Assembly (NCBI RefSeq): GCF_029892605.1
Contig: NZ_JARXWF010000021.1
Coordinates: 1 to 40,580, forward strand
Direction of reading: 5' to 3'
Origin: Parabacteroides sp. PM6-13
GTDB lineage: Bacteria > Bacteroidota > Bacteroidia > Bacteroidales > Tannerellaceae
DNA length: 40,580 nucleotides
Notes under the pieces: generated by a model
Databases searched by the model: none
Seen by the model: only the letters and a program-made list of their open reading frames with translations
What the model was told of the DNA's origin: nothing
Made by a program: the position numbers and the translations under genes
Part shown: one piece after another, positions 17,117-24,153 of the stretch
Layout: the number at the start of each line of letters is the position of its first letter
How positions within the stretch are numbered: the first letter of the stretch is position 1

Positions 17117-18373
17117 TTATCCCAAGCTCACTGCTTTCGTCCGGTTCTTCACGTGTTTGTGCAATCGATGGCTTATAACCCTTGAGCGGATGATCTGATA
17201 ACGATAAATAATACATGCCGTAAGGAAATAGATCCCTGTTTGTAGCCAGAGCACCTGGTATTCATGTGTTACCTCCGACAGCGTAGCCCCGGCAGTATTT
17301 ATCCGAACGAAACCCTGCACGGCCGGAGTAGACGGGAAGATATAACCGACAGCCTGCCAGAAGGGCGGGATCATTTCTTTCGGCCAGGAAACACCCGAAA
17401 GGAAAAGCAGAATGACCGACGTAAAGACAAATATCAGCATCGGCGATTCACGCGATACCATAAAGCCGGATAGCGTCATCGACAGGAATATGCAGGCTAA
17501 CAGATAAGGTAACAGGAACAGAAGCACCGTCCAGGGATGTCCCACCTGAGGCAAGCCGAACAGGCGCGGAACAATGGCAAAGATCCACACGCAAACAATG
17601 CCGTAAAGCACTATATAGGTCAACGCCTTCCCAAGTACAATACGCAATGTCCCTTCATAATGCCTGTTCAAAGGCACCAGGCTACGGAAACGACTCTTCT
17701 CACGGGCTGTTCCTCCCAGCATACAAATACCGAGAATCAGGGTTTGTTGAATAACCAGTACCAGAATGGCAGGCACCAGGAAACTGGCGAAGCCGCTTTG
17801 GGTGTTGAACATCGTGATCGCTTCGTAAGGAATAGGATCGACAGTGATCCGTTGCAGTTCCTCAGTCGACTGGGGATGGTTGTGCGCCGTCCATTCTCTA
17901 CCCAGATCGAGCGACACCTCTGTCGCCGAAAGCAAAAAGGCCTTATAGAAAAGCAGCGAACTCATATCGCTATAGAGAGACACCCGTGCTTGTCGGCCGG
18001 CATGCATCTCCTGGCTAAATTCAGGCGGGAAAGCAAGTATACCGTAGGCTTTCTTCTCATCCAACATACGCTTTGCCTCCTCCATATCCGCCATTACGCC
18101 GACCACTTCCACATCGGCTGTCGCATTGACACGGCGGATAAACTCGCGACTCAGGTAGGTATCACTCTGATCGACCACGACCAGTTTGGCCTCGCGCACG
18201 ACTTCCGGATTATAAATCAACGCATAAAGAACAGGATAGGCCAGAGGAACCAGAAAGAAAAAGATCATGACTCCCGAATCACGGAAGACATGTTTCAGTT
18301 CTTCTATCCAGATATAAAAGGTATCCTGGATTCCCTGTTTGATCTTATCAATTAAGCGATGTTCTCGTTTCAT
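17117..18373 (-). CDS. ABC-2 type transporter permease (second of pair)
   Basis: 418 residues. Topology of the ABC-2/YhgE type: one membrane segment near the start (VMIFFFLVPLAYPVLYALIY), a large extracytoplasmic domain of about 150 residues, then five C-terminal segments (about 190-395) with the FLSGVSWPKEMIPPFWQ loop typical of these permeases. Last gene of a minus-strand operon with a second permease 11 nt upstream, an HlyD-type adaptor and a TolC-type channel. Such sets export drugs or lipophilic compounds across both membranes. No ATP-binding subunit is encoded in the window. Ends 2 nt from the convergent Crp gene. Confidence 0.88.
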   Translation of the reverse strand: MKREHRLIDKIKQGIQDTFYIWIEELKHVFRDSGVMIFFFLVPLAYPVLYALIYNPEVVREAKLVVVDQSDTYLSREFIRRVNATADVEVVGVMADMEEAKRMLDEKKAYGILAFPPEFSQEMHAGRQARVSLYSDMSSLLFYKAFLLSATEVSLDLGREWTAHNHPQSTEELQRITVDPIPYEAITMFNTQSGFASFLVPAILVLVIQQTLILGICMLGGTAREKSRFRSLVPLNRHYEGTLRIVLGKALTYIVLYGIVCVWIFAIVPRLFGLPQVGHPWTVLLFLLPYLLACIFLSMTLSGFMVSRESPMLIFVFTSVILLFLSGVSWPKEMIPPFWQAVGYIFPSTPAVQGFVRINTAGATLSEVTHEYQVLWLQTGIYFLTACIIYRYQIIRSRVISHRLHKHVKNRTKAVSLG

Positions 18374-18384
18374 TTCTTTTTTGT

Positions 18385-19563
18385 TTAGGGCACATACTTG
18401 AAATTAAGCAAGGCCTCTTTCAGATTTTTACTGATCAATACCGGCAGTATCAGAAATGCTGCCAGCCATACATAGTGTGACCAACTGAATATCAGATCGC
18501 GTCCGTTCAGTGCCTGGTCAATATAAATAAGGAAATAGTGGCGAAGTGGGAAGAGCTTGGCCAATGCCTGTACCGAAGGATACATGGCTTGCACCGGGAA
18601 TGAAAAGCCGACAACGGAAAATGCCAGCATACCAAACAGACTGGCAAAGCTTAATCCCAGACGCAAAGTGGGCAACACGCCTATCATAAAGACACCGACA
18701 GCCTGAGATGCCAGAACCAATAGGAACATGGCTCCTACCATTGGTCCCCAGCCGCTATTCAACGGAAACGCATTAAAGCCATAAAGCACTGCTAACATAG
18801 CCATACCAACCACCGTAAAGACCACCGTTTGCGGCAGTAATTTACCCAAAAGGCTTGCGGAGAAGGAATTTCTTCCCGTACGAAGCCATTCGCGTGAGGT
18901 GGAAAACTTAATCTCCGTACCGATACTATAGACCGTAATCAGGAAGATCATCAACTGCAATATGCCCGGCAATAGGGAATTATTCAGGTAAACCGAATAG
19001 TTCAGCCAGGGATTTCCTATGGCATGCGTATCGACAACGATCGGTTGCAGCTGCCCCATGATCTGTTCGGTCGTCAGTCCCTTGGCCGTTCCCGTCTGCA
19101 GACCTACCGAAGCGCCGGCCAATACCGACATGGTCTTCATGTCTCTAAACAATAGGGATGCGGCGATAAGGTATGTGCCGTTGGTATAGAAAGAGAGTGT
19201 CGGCTGCTTGCCGGTAGTCGCCTCCACCGAAAAATCGGCCGGTATATGAAAGATACCATAGACATGCCCCTTTTGCATCTCCGTACGGGCTTCCGTAAAC
19301 GAAGCGGTTGTCATCACCACCTCCGTCTGTTCAAAAGCATTCAACTGACGGATCAGGTTACGGGAGGTCGCCGAATTATCCAGATCGACCACGGCTATAG
19401 GCAAATCGGTTGGCAATCCCTCCTGCATCAACGAGAGAAGGAACACCACACTGATAGCCGGAGCCAATAGCATACAGAACAGATAAAGAGGCTTATTCAA
19501 TAACCGCTTTACTTCCCGCCTGGCCACATCCCCGACAGCCTCTATCCATTGTTTGAACGTCAT
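18385..19563 (-). CDS. ABC-2 type transporter permease (first of pair)
   Basis: 392 residues with the same layout as its neighbour: N-terminal membrane segment (LFCMLLAPAISVVFLLSLMQ), external domain starting IAVVDLDNSATSRNLIRQL, and a C-terminal membrane bundle with GFSFPVQAMYPSVQALAKLF. It resembles E. coli YbhR/YbhS-type permeases, which work as a pair. Its ATG overlaps the end of the HlyD-like gene by 4 nt. The pair probably forms a heterodimer that receives substrate for the adaptor and outer-membrane channel encoded upstream. Confidence 0.88.
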   Translation of the reverse strand: MTFKQWIEAVGDVARREVKRLLNKPLYLFCMLLAPAISVVFLLSLMQEGLPTDLPIAVVDLDNSATSRNLIRQLNAFEQTEVVMTTASFTEARTEMQKGHVYGIFHIPADFSVEATTGKQPTLSFYTNGTYLIAASLLFRDMKTMSVLAGASVGLQTGTAKGLTTEQIMGQLQPIVVDTHAIGNPWLNYSVYLNNSLLPGILQLMIFLITVYSIGTEIKFSTSREWLRTGRNSFSASLLGKLLPQTVVFTVVGMAMLAVLYGFNAFPLNSGWGPMVGAMFLLVLASQAVGVFMIGVLPTLRLGLSFASLFGMLAFSVVGFSFPVQAMYPSVQALAKLFPLRHYFLIYIDQALNGRDLIFSWSHYVWLAAFLILPVLISKNLKEALLNFKYVP

Positions 19564-20573
19564 AATATCTCCGTGCCTTTTTTCTTCATAATAACCGACA
19601 TACCCGGGCGCAATCCTTCCACGTTTTCCAATGGACGGGCACGCACCTCAAATGTCTTTGAATCGTACTGCCCGGTTGTTTTGGTTGCTTTCCAGGCGGC
19701 ATACGAACCCAGATCCTTCATATAATAGACCTTTACCCGAACCGGTTTATCGTCTAACGCAGGGATAAACGCATTCATTTCCGAACCGATCTGTATATTT
19801 TTCAACAGTTCTTCGCGCACACTGAAGGTGACCCAAAGATCATTCAGATCGACAATATTCATAATCGGTGCTCCCGTACCGACCAGTTCGCCCACCTGCG
19901 GAAAGCGCTCGGCCACCTCGCCGTCGATCGGAGAAAGCAACGTGCTTTCGCCTATATAAGACTCCACTTCAGCAATAGCGCCTTCAGCCTGCCGCACCAA
20001 GGCTTCCGCAGCCGCTTTATCTTCCTGGCGGGCGCCCTCTTTAGCCATCTCGTATTGGGAACGAGCCGCTTTTTCGGTCGCAACCATCGCATGATAATTA
20101 GCGGCAGCCTCATCACGTTTCTGCGCCGACATCACCCCTTTATCGTATAGATTCTGCACACGTTCGTATGATTTCTTTGCAATATCCAAACCCGCAATCG
20201 CCTTTTGCCACAACTCGTAAGCACCGGTTATCTCTTGTACACGGGCACCTTTCACCGCTTTATTGCTCTGAGCCAGGGCTGCTGCGCGAGCCGCCTCGGC
20301 CTGAAGCAATTTAGCCTGTACCTCCGGGGTATTCAGAAATACCAGCGTATCGCCGGCACGCACCTGATCACCCTCTCCAACCCGATAGGCATCGATCCGT
20401 CCGGGCACCTTGCCGGATATACGCACCTGTGTGGCTTCCGCCTGTCCCATAATCACATCATCGGGAGGTGTCAACAGAAAAAAACCGGCTAATGCCACCA
20501 AAGCAACCACGACAAGTACGGCGATAAAGGCCAACATCATATTGCTCATTGAAAATTTCTTATTCTTGCTCAT
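19560..20573 (-). CDS. HlyD/EmrA family periplasmic adaptor
   Basis: 337 residues. An N-terminal membrane anchor (FIAVLVVVALVALAGFFLL) is followed by the first half of a lipoyl domain (QVRISGKVPGRIDAYRVGEG), an alpha-helical hairpin rich in Ala, Lys and Gln (about residues 95-205), the second lipoyl half (STLLSPIDGEVAERFPQVGE) and a beta-barrel domain (LWVTFSVREELLKNIQIG). It links the inner-membrane permeases to the outer-membrane channel. The gene lies 69 nt after the TolC-like gene and overlaps the permease gene by 4 nt. Confidence 0.92.
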   Translation of the reverse strand: MSKNKKFSMSNMMLAFIAVLVVVALVALAGFFLLTPPDDVIMGQAEATQVRISGKVPGRIDAYRVGEGDQVRAGDTLVFLNTPEVQAKLLQAEAARAAALAQSNKAVKGARVQEITGAYELWQKAIAGLDIAKKSYERVQNLYDKGVMSAQKRDEAAANYHAMVATEKAARSQYEMAKEGARQEDKAAAEALVRQAEGAIAEVESYIGESTLLSPIDGEVAERFPQVGELVGTGAPIMNIVDLNDLWVTFSVREELLKNIQIGSEMNAFIPALDDKPVRVKVYYMKDLGSYAAWKATKTTGQYDSKTFEVRARPLENVEGLRPGMSVIMKKKGTEIL

Positions 20574-20642
20574 ATGCTTTTTTAATTGATAATTACTAAT
20601 TGATAATTGATATTATACTAACCACTGACCACTGACCACTAA

Positions 20643-21986
20643 TCACTCTCCCAATTTCCCCATCATCTTAGCCAGATACACCTCTGTGAGTTTCACATCT
20701 ATCTGTGCATCTATCAGGCCGGAGCGTGCCTGTACCCAGGCGGTTTGAGCCTCCATCAGATTGAGAGCAGGTATGACACCCTCTTCAAATCCGTCATTGG
20801 CATGACGCAGGTTTTCTTCTGCCATCTCCATATTACGGCTGGAAGCGATCAGCTTTTTCTGAGCTTCATTGGTCTGATAAACCGATTGGTTTACCTGCAA
20901 CTCAATCTTCTCACGCGCCTCTTCGTATTGTAAGCGTTGTATATTGGTCTCTGCCCGAGCCGCATTCCGCTTATGGCTGCCTTCCCACCATCCACTTAAA
21001 GGGATCTGAAGAGTCACACCCACATGGAAGCCTCCTGCGAAATCGTTTTTGAATCCGTTGCGCACGTTAGGATTAGTCACCATATAATTGCCCACCAAGG
21101 CCATCTGCGGCAACATATCCGCCAGGACTATGTTTTCTTTCTTTTCGTATATCCGGGTAGCCAGGTCCAGGCTTTTCAACTCATTGCGATTCGCAAACGC
21201 CTCATTGACATCGATAAGGGCAGTCTTTTGTGTTACCGGATATTGCTCCAACAACTCATCGGCCAGTGCCAACGGTTCTTCGAGAGGCAGTCCGCATATC
21301 TGCGCCAGCAGCATACGGGAAAGAGCCAGTCCGTTATCCACCTTGGTCTGTGTCATCTCCGCCTCATTCAATTTCACCCGTACCGACAATCCATCCGATG
21401 GAGTGGCTACTCCCTCCGCTATCATCGCCTGCACATCGCTGTCCATCTTCTTCAACAGATCGACATAAGCATCTGACAGTTTCTTCTTATGAACCAGGGA
21501 AATCACCTGCCAATAGGTTTCATCCGTCTGATAAATGACCTCCTGCAGTTGCAGGTCGTTCATCGATTCTGCCAATTGACGGGCATACGAGGTGATCTGA
21601 TTATAGGAGACAATCTTACCACCCATAAAAACCGGTTGCACCAAAGAGATACTTCCTACCCAGACGTCTTGAATATCCAAGCGAAAGATATCAGTTATAG
21701 TAGATGGTATAAGCGCTCCGATGGCACCCAGTTTGCCAAAATCAAACAGATTGATGTCGTGTTGATTCCACAAATAGGCTCCGGTAGCCGACACCTGCGG
21801 GAAATATTTGGTACGGGCGGCATTCCGTTCCTCGCCGGCCTGCTTTACTTTCTCGCCGGATATCCGCAGTTCTTTATTGTTTTCAATAGCTAATTGGCGA
21901 CACTCCTCGAGGGTGAATACCTTTTGTGCCGAAACAGTTCCAATCAAACCTAAACATACCGCAACTAATACAATCCTTTTTTTCAT
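20643..21986 (-). CDS. TolC family outer membrane efflux protein
   Basis: 447 residues with a signal peptide (MKKRIVLVAVCLGLIGTVSA, then QKVFTLEECRQLAIENNKEL, the usual start of an OEP domain). Two OEP repeats of long amphipathic helices are visible, e.g. AENLRHANDGFEEGVIPALN near the end of the second. It forms the outer-membrane and periplasmic tunnel of a tripartite exporter. First gene of the four-gene operon; a -7 box and a palindrome lie upstream. A 69-nt gap with short repeats (ACCACTG units, 20617-20642) separates it from the HlyD-like gene. Confidence 0.93.
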   Translation of the reverse strand: MKKRIVLVAVCLGLIGTVSAQKVFTLEECRQLAIENNKELRISGEKVKQAGEERNAARTKYFPQVSATGAYLWNQHDINLFDFGKLGAIGALIPSTITDIFRLDIQDVWVGSISLVQPVFMGGKIVSYNQITSYARQLAESMNDLQLQEVIYQTDETYWQVISLVHKKKLSDAYVDLLKKMDSDVQAMIAEGVATPSDGLSVRVKLNEAEMTQTKVDNGLALSRMLLAQICGLPLEEPLALADELLEQYPVTQKTALIDVNEAFANRNELKSLDLATRIYEKKENIVLADMLPQMALVGNYMVTNPNVRNGFKNDFAGGFHVGVTLQIPLSGWWEGSHKRNAARAETNIQRLQYEEAREKIELQVNQSVYQTNEAQKKLIASSRNMEMAEENLRHANDGFEEGVIPALNLMEAQTAWVQARSGLIDAQIDVKLTEVYLAKMMGKLGE

Positions 21987-22073
21987 TCTATTATATATTA
22001 ACCATATCCTTTTATAGAAACAAAGAACAAAATGGGTTTGTTTAATTTTTCAGATAAGAGTCAAACCCTGGGA

Positions 22074-22081
22074 CAAAGATA
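22074..22081 (-). promoter_or_regulatory. Putative -7 box of the efflux operon (TATCTTTG)
   Basis: TATCTTTG on the minus strand fits TAnnTTTG and would start transcription near 22067, some 80 nt before the TolC-like ATG. The -33 region falls inside the palindrome at 22095-22113. Confidence 0.5.
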
Positions 22082-22094
22082 CGGTTGGGCGGTA

Positions 22095-22113
22095 TAACAG
22101 AATTAGTCTGTTA
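22095..22113. promoter_or_regulatory. 19-bp palindrome, candidate operator of the efflux operon
   Basis: TAACAGA-attag-TCTGTTA, perfect 7-bp arms with a 5-bp centre, covers the -33 region of the efflux operon promoter. A dyad in this position is what a repressor such as a TetR- or MarR-family dimer would use. No such regulator gene is next to it. Confidence 0.45.
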
Positions 22114-22150
22114 CACGACAATAGTAGACGTTTTGAAGGTAGGATGAGGA

Positions 22151-23056
22151 TTAATTATCCAATGTAAAAGATTTACGGCCTATATGGTTGCCGTCAGCAA
22201 ATATATCGACATAGTAAGTTCCGGGAGAGAGGAATTCTTCAATATCCCAATACATAGTCACAGAAGCCTCCTCTCCGGCATATTCGATAATCCGCTTCAT
22301 GGAGTAGTTGATGTGTTTGCCTTCGAACTCAAAAGTATCGCCACGGCTCTTCACCAATACATCGTCGTCGGGTTTCATGATGCGCACATAGATTGTCTTT
22401 TCACCGACAGAGGCCGTTATGTTTTTGGTAATAAGGAAAGAGACAACAAACTGTTCCATTTGCTTGATCTTCTTCACCGTCTTTCCTTTCCGGTTGACCG
22501 GATTGACCTGAATATTGGTTGCATCCAGTTTGCTGGCAAGCGTCACCCGTTCTGCCAACTGCTCTTTCTCTTTCTGCAGGTTGGCTGCCTGGGTGGTTGC
22601 CTGACGATAGCGGGTAGTTACTTTTTTGTTTTCTTCTTTCAGCTTCGTATTCTCCGTGTTCAATGAGTCGATCTGTGCTACATAGGTGCGCATGATGCTG
22701 CGAAGCGTTTCCAGTTGTTTCTTCAATTCATTGATGCGGCGGGTATCCGTAGCACGCACTGTGCGCAACTCTTCCTGCAACCGCTTTACCTTTTCCTGCT
22801 CCGTAGCAAGCTGGGCAACCAACGAATCGTTATTGAATTCAAACTTTATATTCTCGTAGGTCAGAGAGATCTCATTATATTCATCGGCCAACATCTCCTT
22901 GTCCAGTTCATAGCCCTCGACAAGCTCTTTCATTTGAGCCTGCTGACGGAAAATATAATAGGCAGCCCCTCCGACAATTATGATCAGAACAATGATAGCG
23001 ACGATTAGTAGTGAAAGCTTATTGATCTCTTTTTTTTCTTTCTTTTCTGTACTCAT
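22151..23056 (-). CDS. Membrane-anchored coiled-coil protein of unknown function
   Basis: 301 residues from the ATG at 23056; earlier ATGs up to 23089 lie on or before the predicted transcription start. A basic N-terminus (STEKKEKKEINKL) and one membrane segment (LLIVAIIVLIIIVGGAAYYI) are followed by a long coiled coil of about 130 residues rich in Glu, Lys and Leu (EQEKVKRLQEELRTVRATDT), then a beta-rich C-terminal domain of about 110 residues (FVVSFLITKNITASVGEKTI, YYVDIFADGNHIGRKSF). The C-terminal domain probably faces the periplasm. This looks like a conserved Bacteroidales protein without an assigned function. Confidence 0.85.
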   Translation of the reverse strand: MSTEKKEKKEINKLSLLIVAIIVLIIIVGGAAYYIFRQQAQMKELVEGYELDKEMLADEYNEISLTYENIKFEFNNDSLVAQLATEQEKVKRLQEELRTVRATDTRRINELKKQLETLRSIMRTYVAQIDSLNTENTKLKEENKKVTTRYRQATTQAANLQKEKEQLAERVTLASKLDATNIQVNPVNRKGKTVKKIKQMEQFVVSFLITKNITASVGEKTIYVRIMKPDDDVLVKSRGDTFEFEGKHINYSMKRIIEYAGEEASVTMYWDIEEFLSPGTYYVDIFADGNHIGRKSFTLDN

Positions 23057-23078
23057 AACGGAATTCATAAATACCATG

Positions 23079-23086
23079 CAAAAGTA
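23079..23086 (-). promoter_or_regulatory. Putative -7 box (TACTTTTG)
   Basis: Minus-strand TACTTTTG, matching TAnnTTTG, 22 nt before the ATG at 23056. It decides against the in-frame ATG at 23089. Confidence 0.5.
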
Positions 23087-23215
23087 CAATTTAATCGATT
23101 GGCACGAAAGAATTGGCTCCTTTTATACATTTATTAACCAATAAACACCGTATATTCGTGGCAAGAATGACGTTTCCATTCTTTGTGTGTTTTACTCTTC
23201 AAAATTTATACAGTC

Positions 23216-24073
23216 ATGAAAAAAATATTTATTCCCCTTTGCATCAGCCTTCTTTCTTTCAACACAAGAATAATTGCCCAGGAAACCCCTGACGTATATA
23301 CCTATATTATCGGCGACTTTATGGTCAGCCTATTGTCGGAGTCGCAACGGGAAGCCAATACCGGCATTTTGGTTGGCGCGACCGACGAGATGATCGCAAC
23401 CTGCGCGCCGCAAGGCACCTTCCCCAATGCGATGAATGCCTTCCTGGTTCAAACGCCGGAACATAACATCCTGTTTGACACCGGTATGGGACAGAAGCTT
23501 TTCACCAACCTGGAAAGCCTCGGCATAACGGCGGAAGAGGTGGATGCCGTATGCATCACCCATATGCATGGTGACCACATTGGTGGTATGCTGCAATATG
23601 AAAAGGTGATGTTTCCCAACGCGGACATCTACCTGCCCCAGCCGGAATACGATTATTGGATGAGTATAGAGTCCAAGCAAGCGCATCAGGTGATCGAGGC
23701 CTATAAAGACCGATTGAAGCTATTCGTTCCACAGGCATTAGACACACCGGCGGAAGAGTTGCTCCCGGGTGTTCAGGGTATAGCCGCCTACGGTCATACA
23801 CCGGGACATACCCTTTTTCTGCTCGACTCCGAAGGCGAGCAACTGTTGATCTGGGCCGACCTGACCCATGCCATGGCGCTTCAAATGCCCTACCCGGAGG
23901 TTGCTGTCACCTATGATGTCAACCCGACAGACGCCATCACCTCCCGCCAGGCTGTTCTCCGCTACGTTACAGAAAAGAAAATTCCCATCGCCGGTATGCA
24001 TATTGCCTATCCGGGAATGGGAAAAGTAGAAAAACGTTCCGGCGGTGGGTATCGCTTTATTCCTTTTAAATAA
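23216..24073 (+). CDS. Exported metallo-beta-lactamase-fold hydrolase
   Basis: 285 residues from the ATG at 23216, which gives a clean signal peptide (MKKIFIPLCISLLSFNTRII, AQE); the frame is also open from 23183. The zinc motif VCITHMHGDHIGGM (HxHxDH) is intact, with AAYGHTPGHTLFLL, LIWADLTHAMA and a late histidine in GMHIAYPGMG as further ligands. The pattern of NAFLVQTPEHNILFDTGMG and the THMHGDH spacing resembles lactonase/glyoxalase-like members of the superfamily rather than class B beta-lactamases. Probably periplasmic; substrate unknown. A TATATTCG box at 23151-23158 could be its promoter. Confidence 0.88.
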   Translation: MKKIFIPLCISLLSFNTRIIAQETPDVYTYIIGDFMVSLLSESQREANTGILVGATDEMIATCAPQGTFPNAMNAFLVQTPEHNILFDTGMGQKLFTNLESLGITAEEVDAVCITHMHGDHIGGMLQYEKVMFPNADIYLPQPEYDYWMSIESKQAHQVIEAYKDRLKLFVPQALDTPAEELLPGVQGIAAYGHTPGHTLFLLDSEGEQLLIWADLTHAMALQMPYPEVAVTYDVNPTDAITSRQAVLRYVTEKKIPIAGMHIAYPGMGKVEKRSGGGYRFIPFK

Positions 24074-24080
24074 TTAATGG

Positions 24081-24146
24081 GTCTTTAAAGACTTTAAGGT
24101 CTTTAAGGTCTTTAAGGTCCTTAAAGTCTTTAAGGTCTTTAAGGTC
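24081..24146. repeat. Tandem ~10-bp TCTTTAAGGT repeats between convergent genes, with 12-bp inverted repeat
   Basis: About six copies of a 9-10 bp unit (TCTTTAAGGT and variants) fill the 80-nt gap between two convergent genes. Within it AAGACTTTAAGG (24088-24099) and CCTTAAAGTCTT (24119-24130) form a perfect 12-bp inverted repeat. It may act as a two-way terminator, though a clear T-tract is missing. A degenerate array of the same type lies at 27553-27647. Confidence 0.7.
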
Positions 24147-24153
24147 AATCGCT

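Noticed and set aside
24081-24146. CRISPR array
   Set aside because: Units are only ~10 bp with no spacers and no cas genes in the window; a simple tandem repeat.
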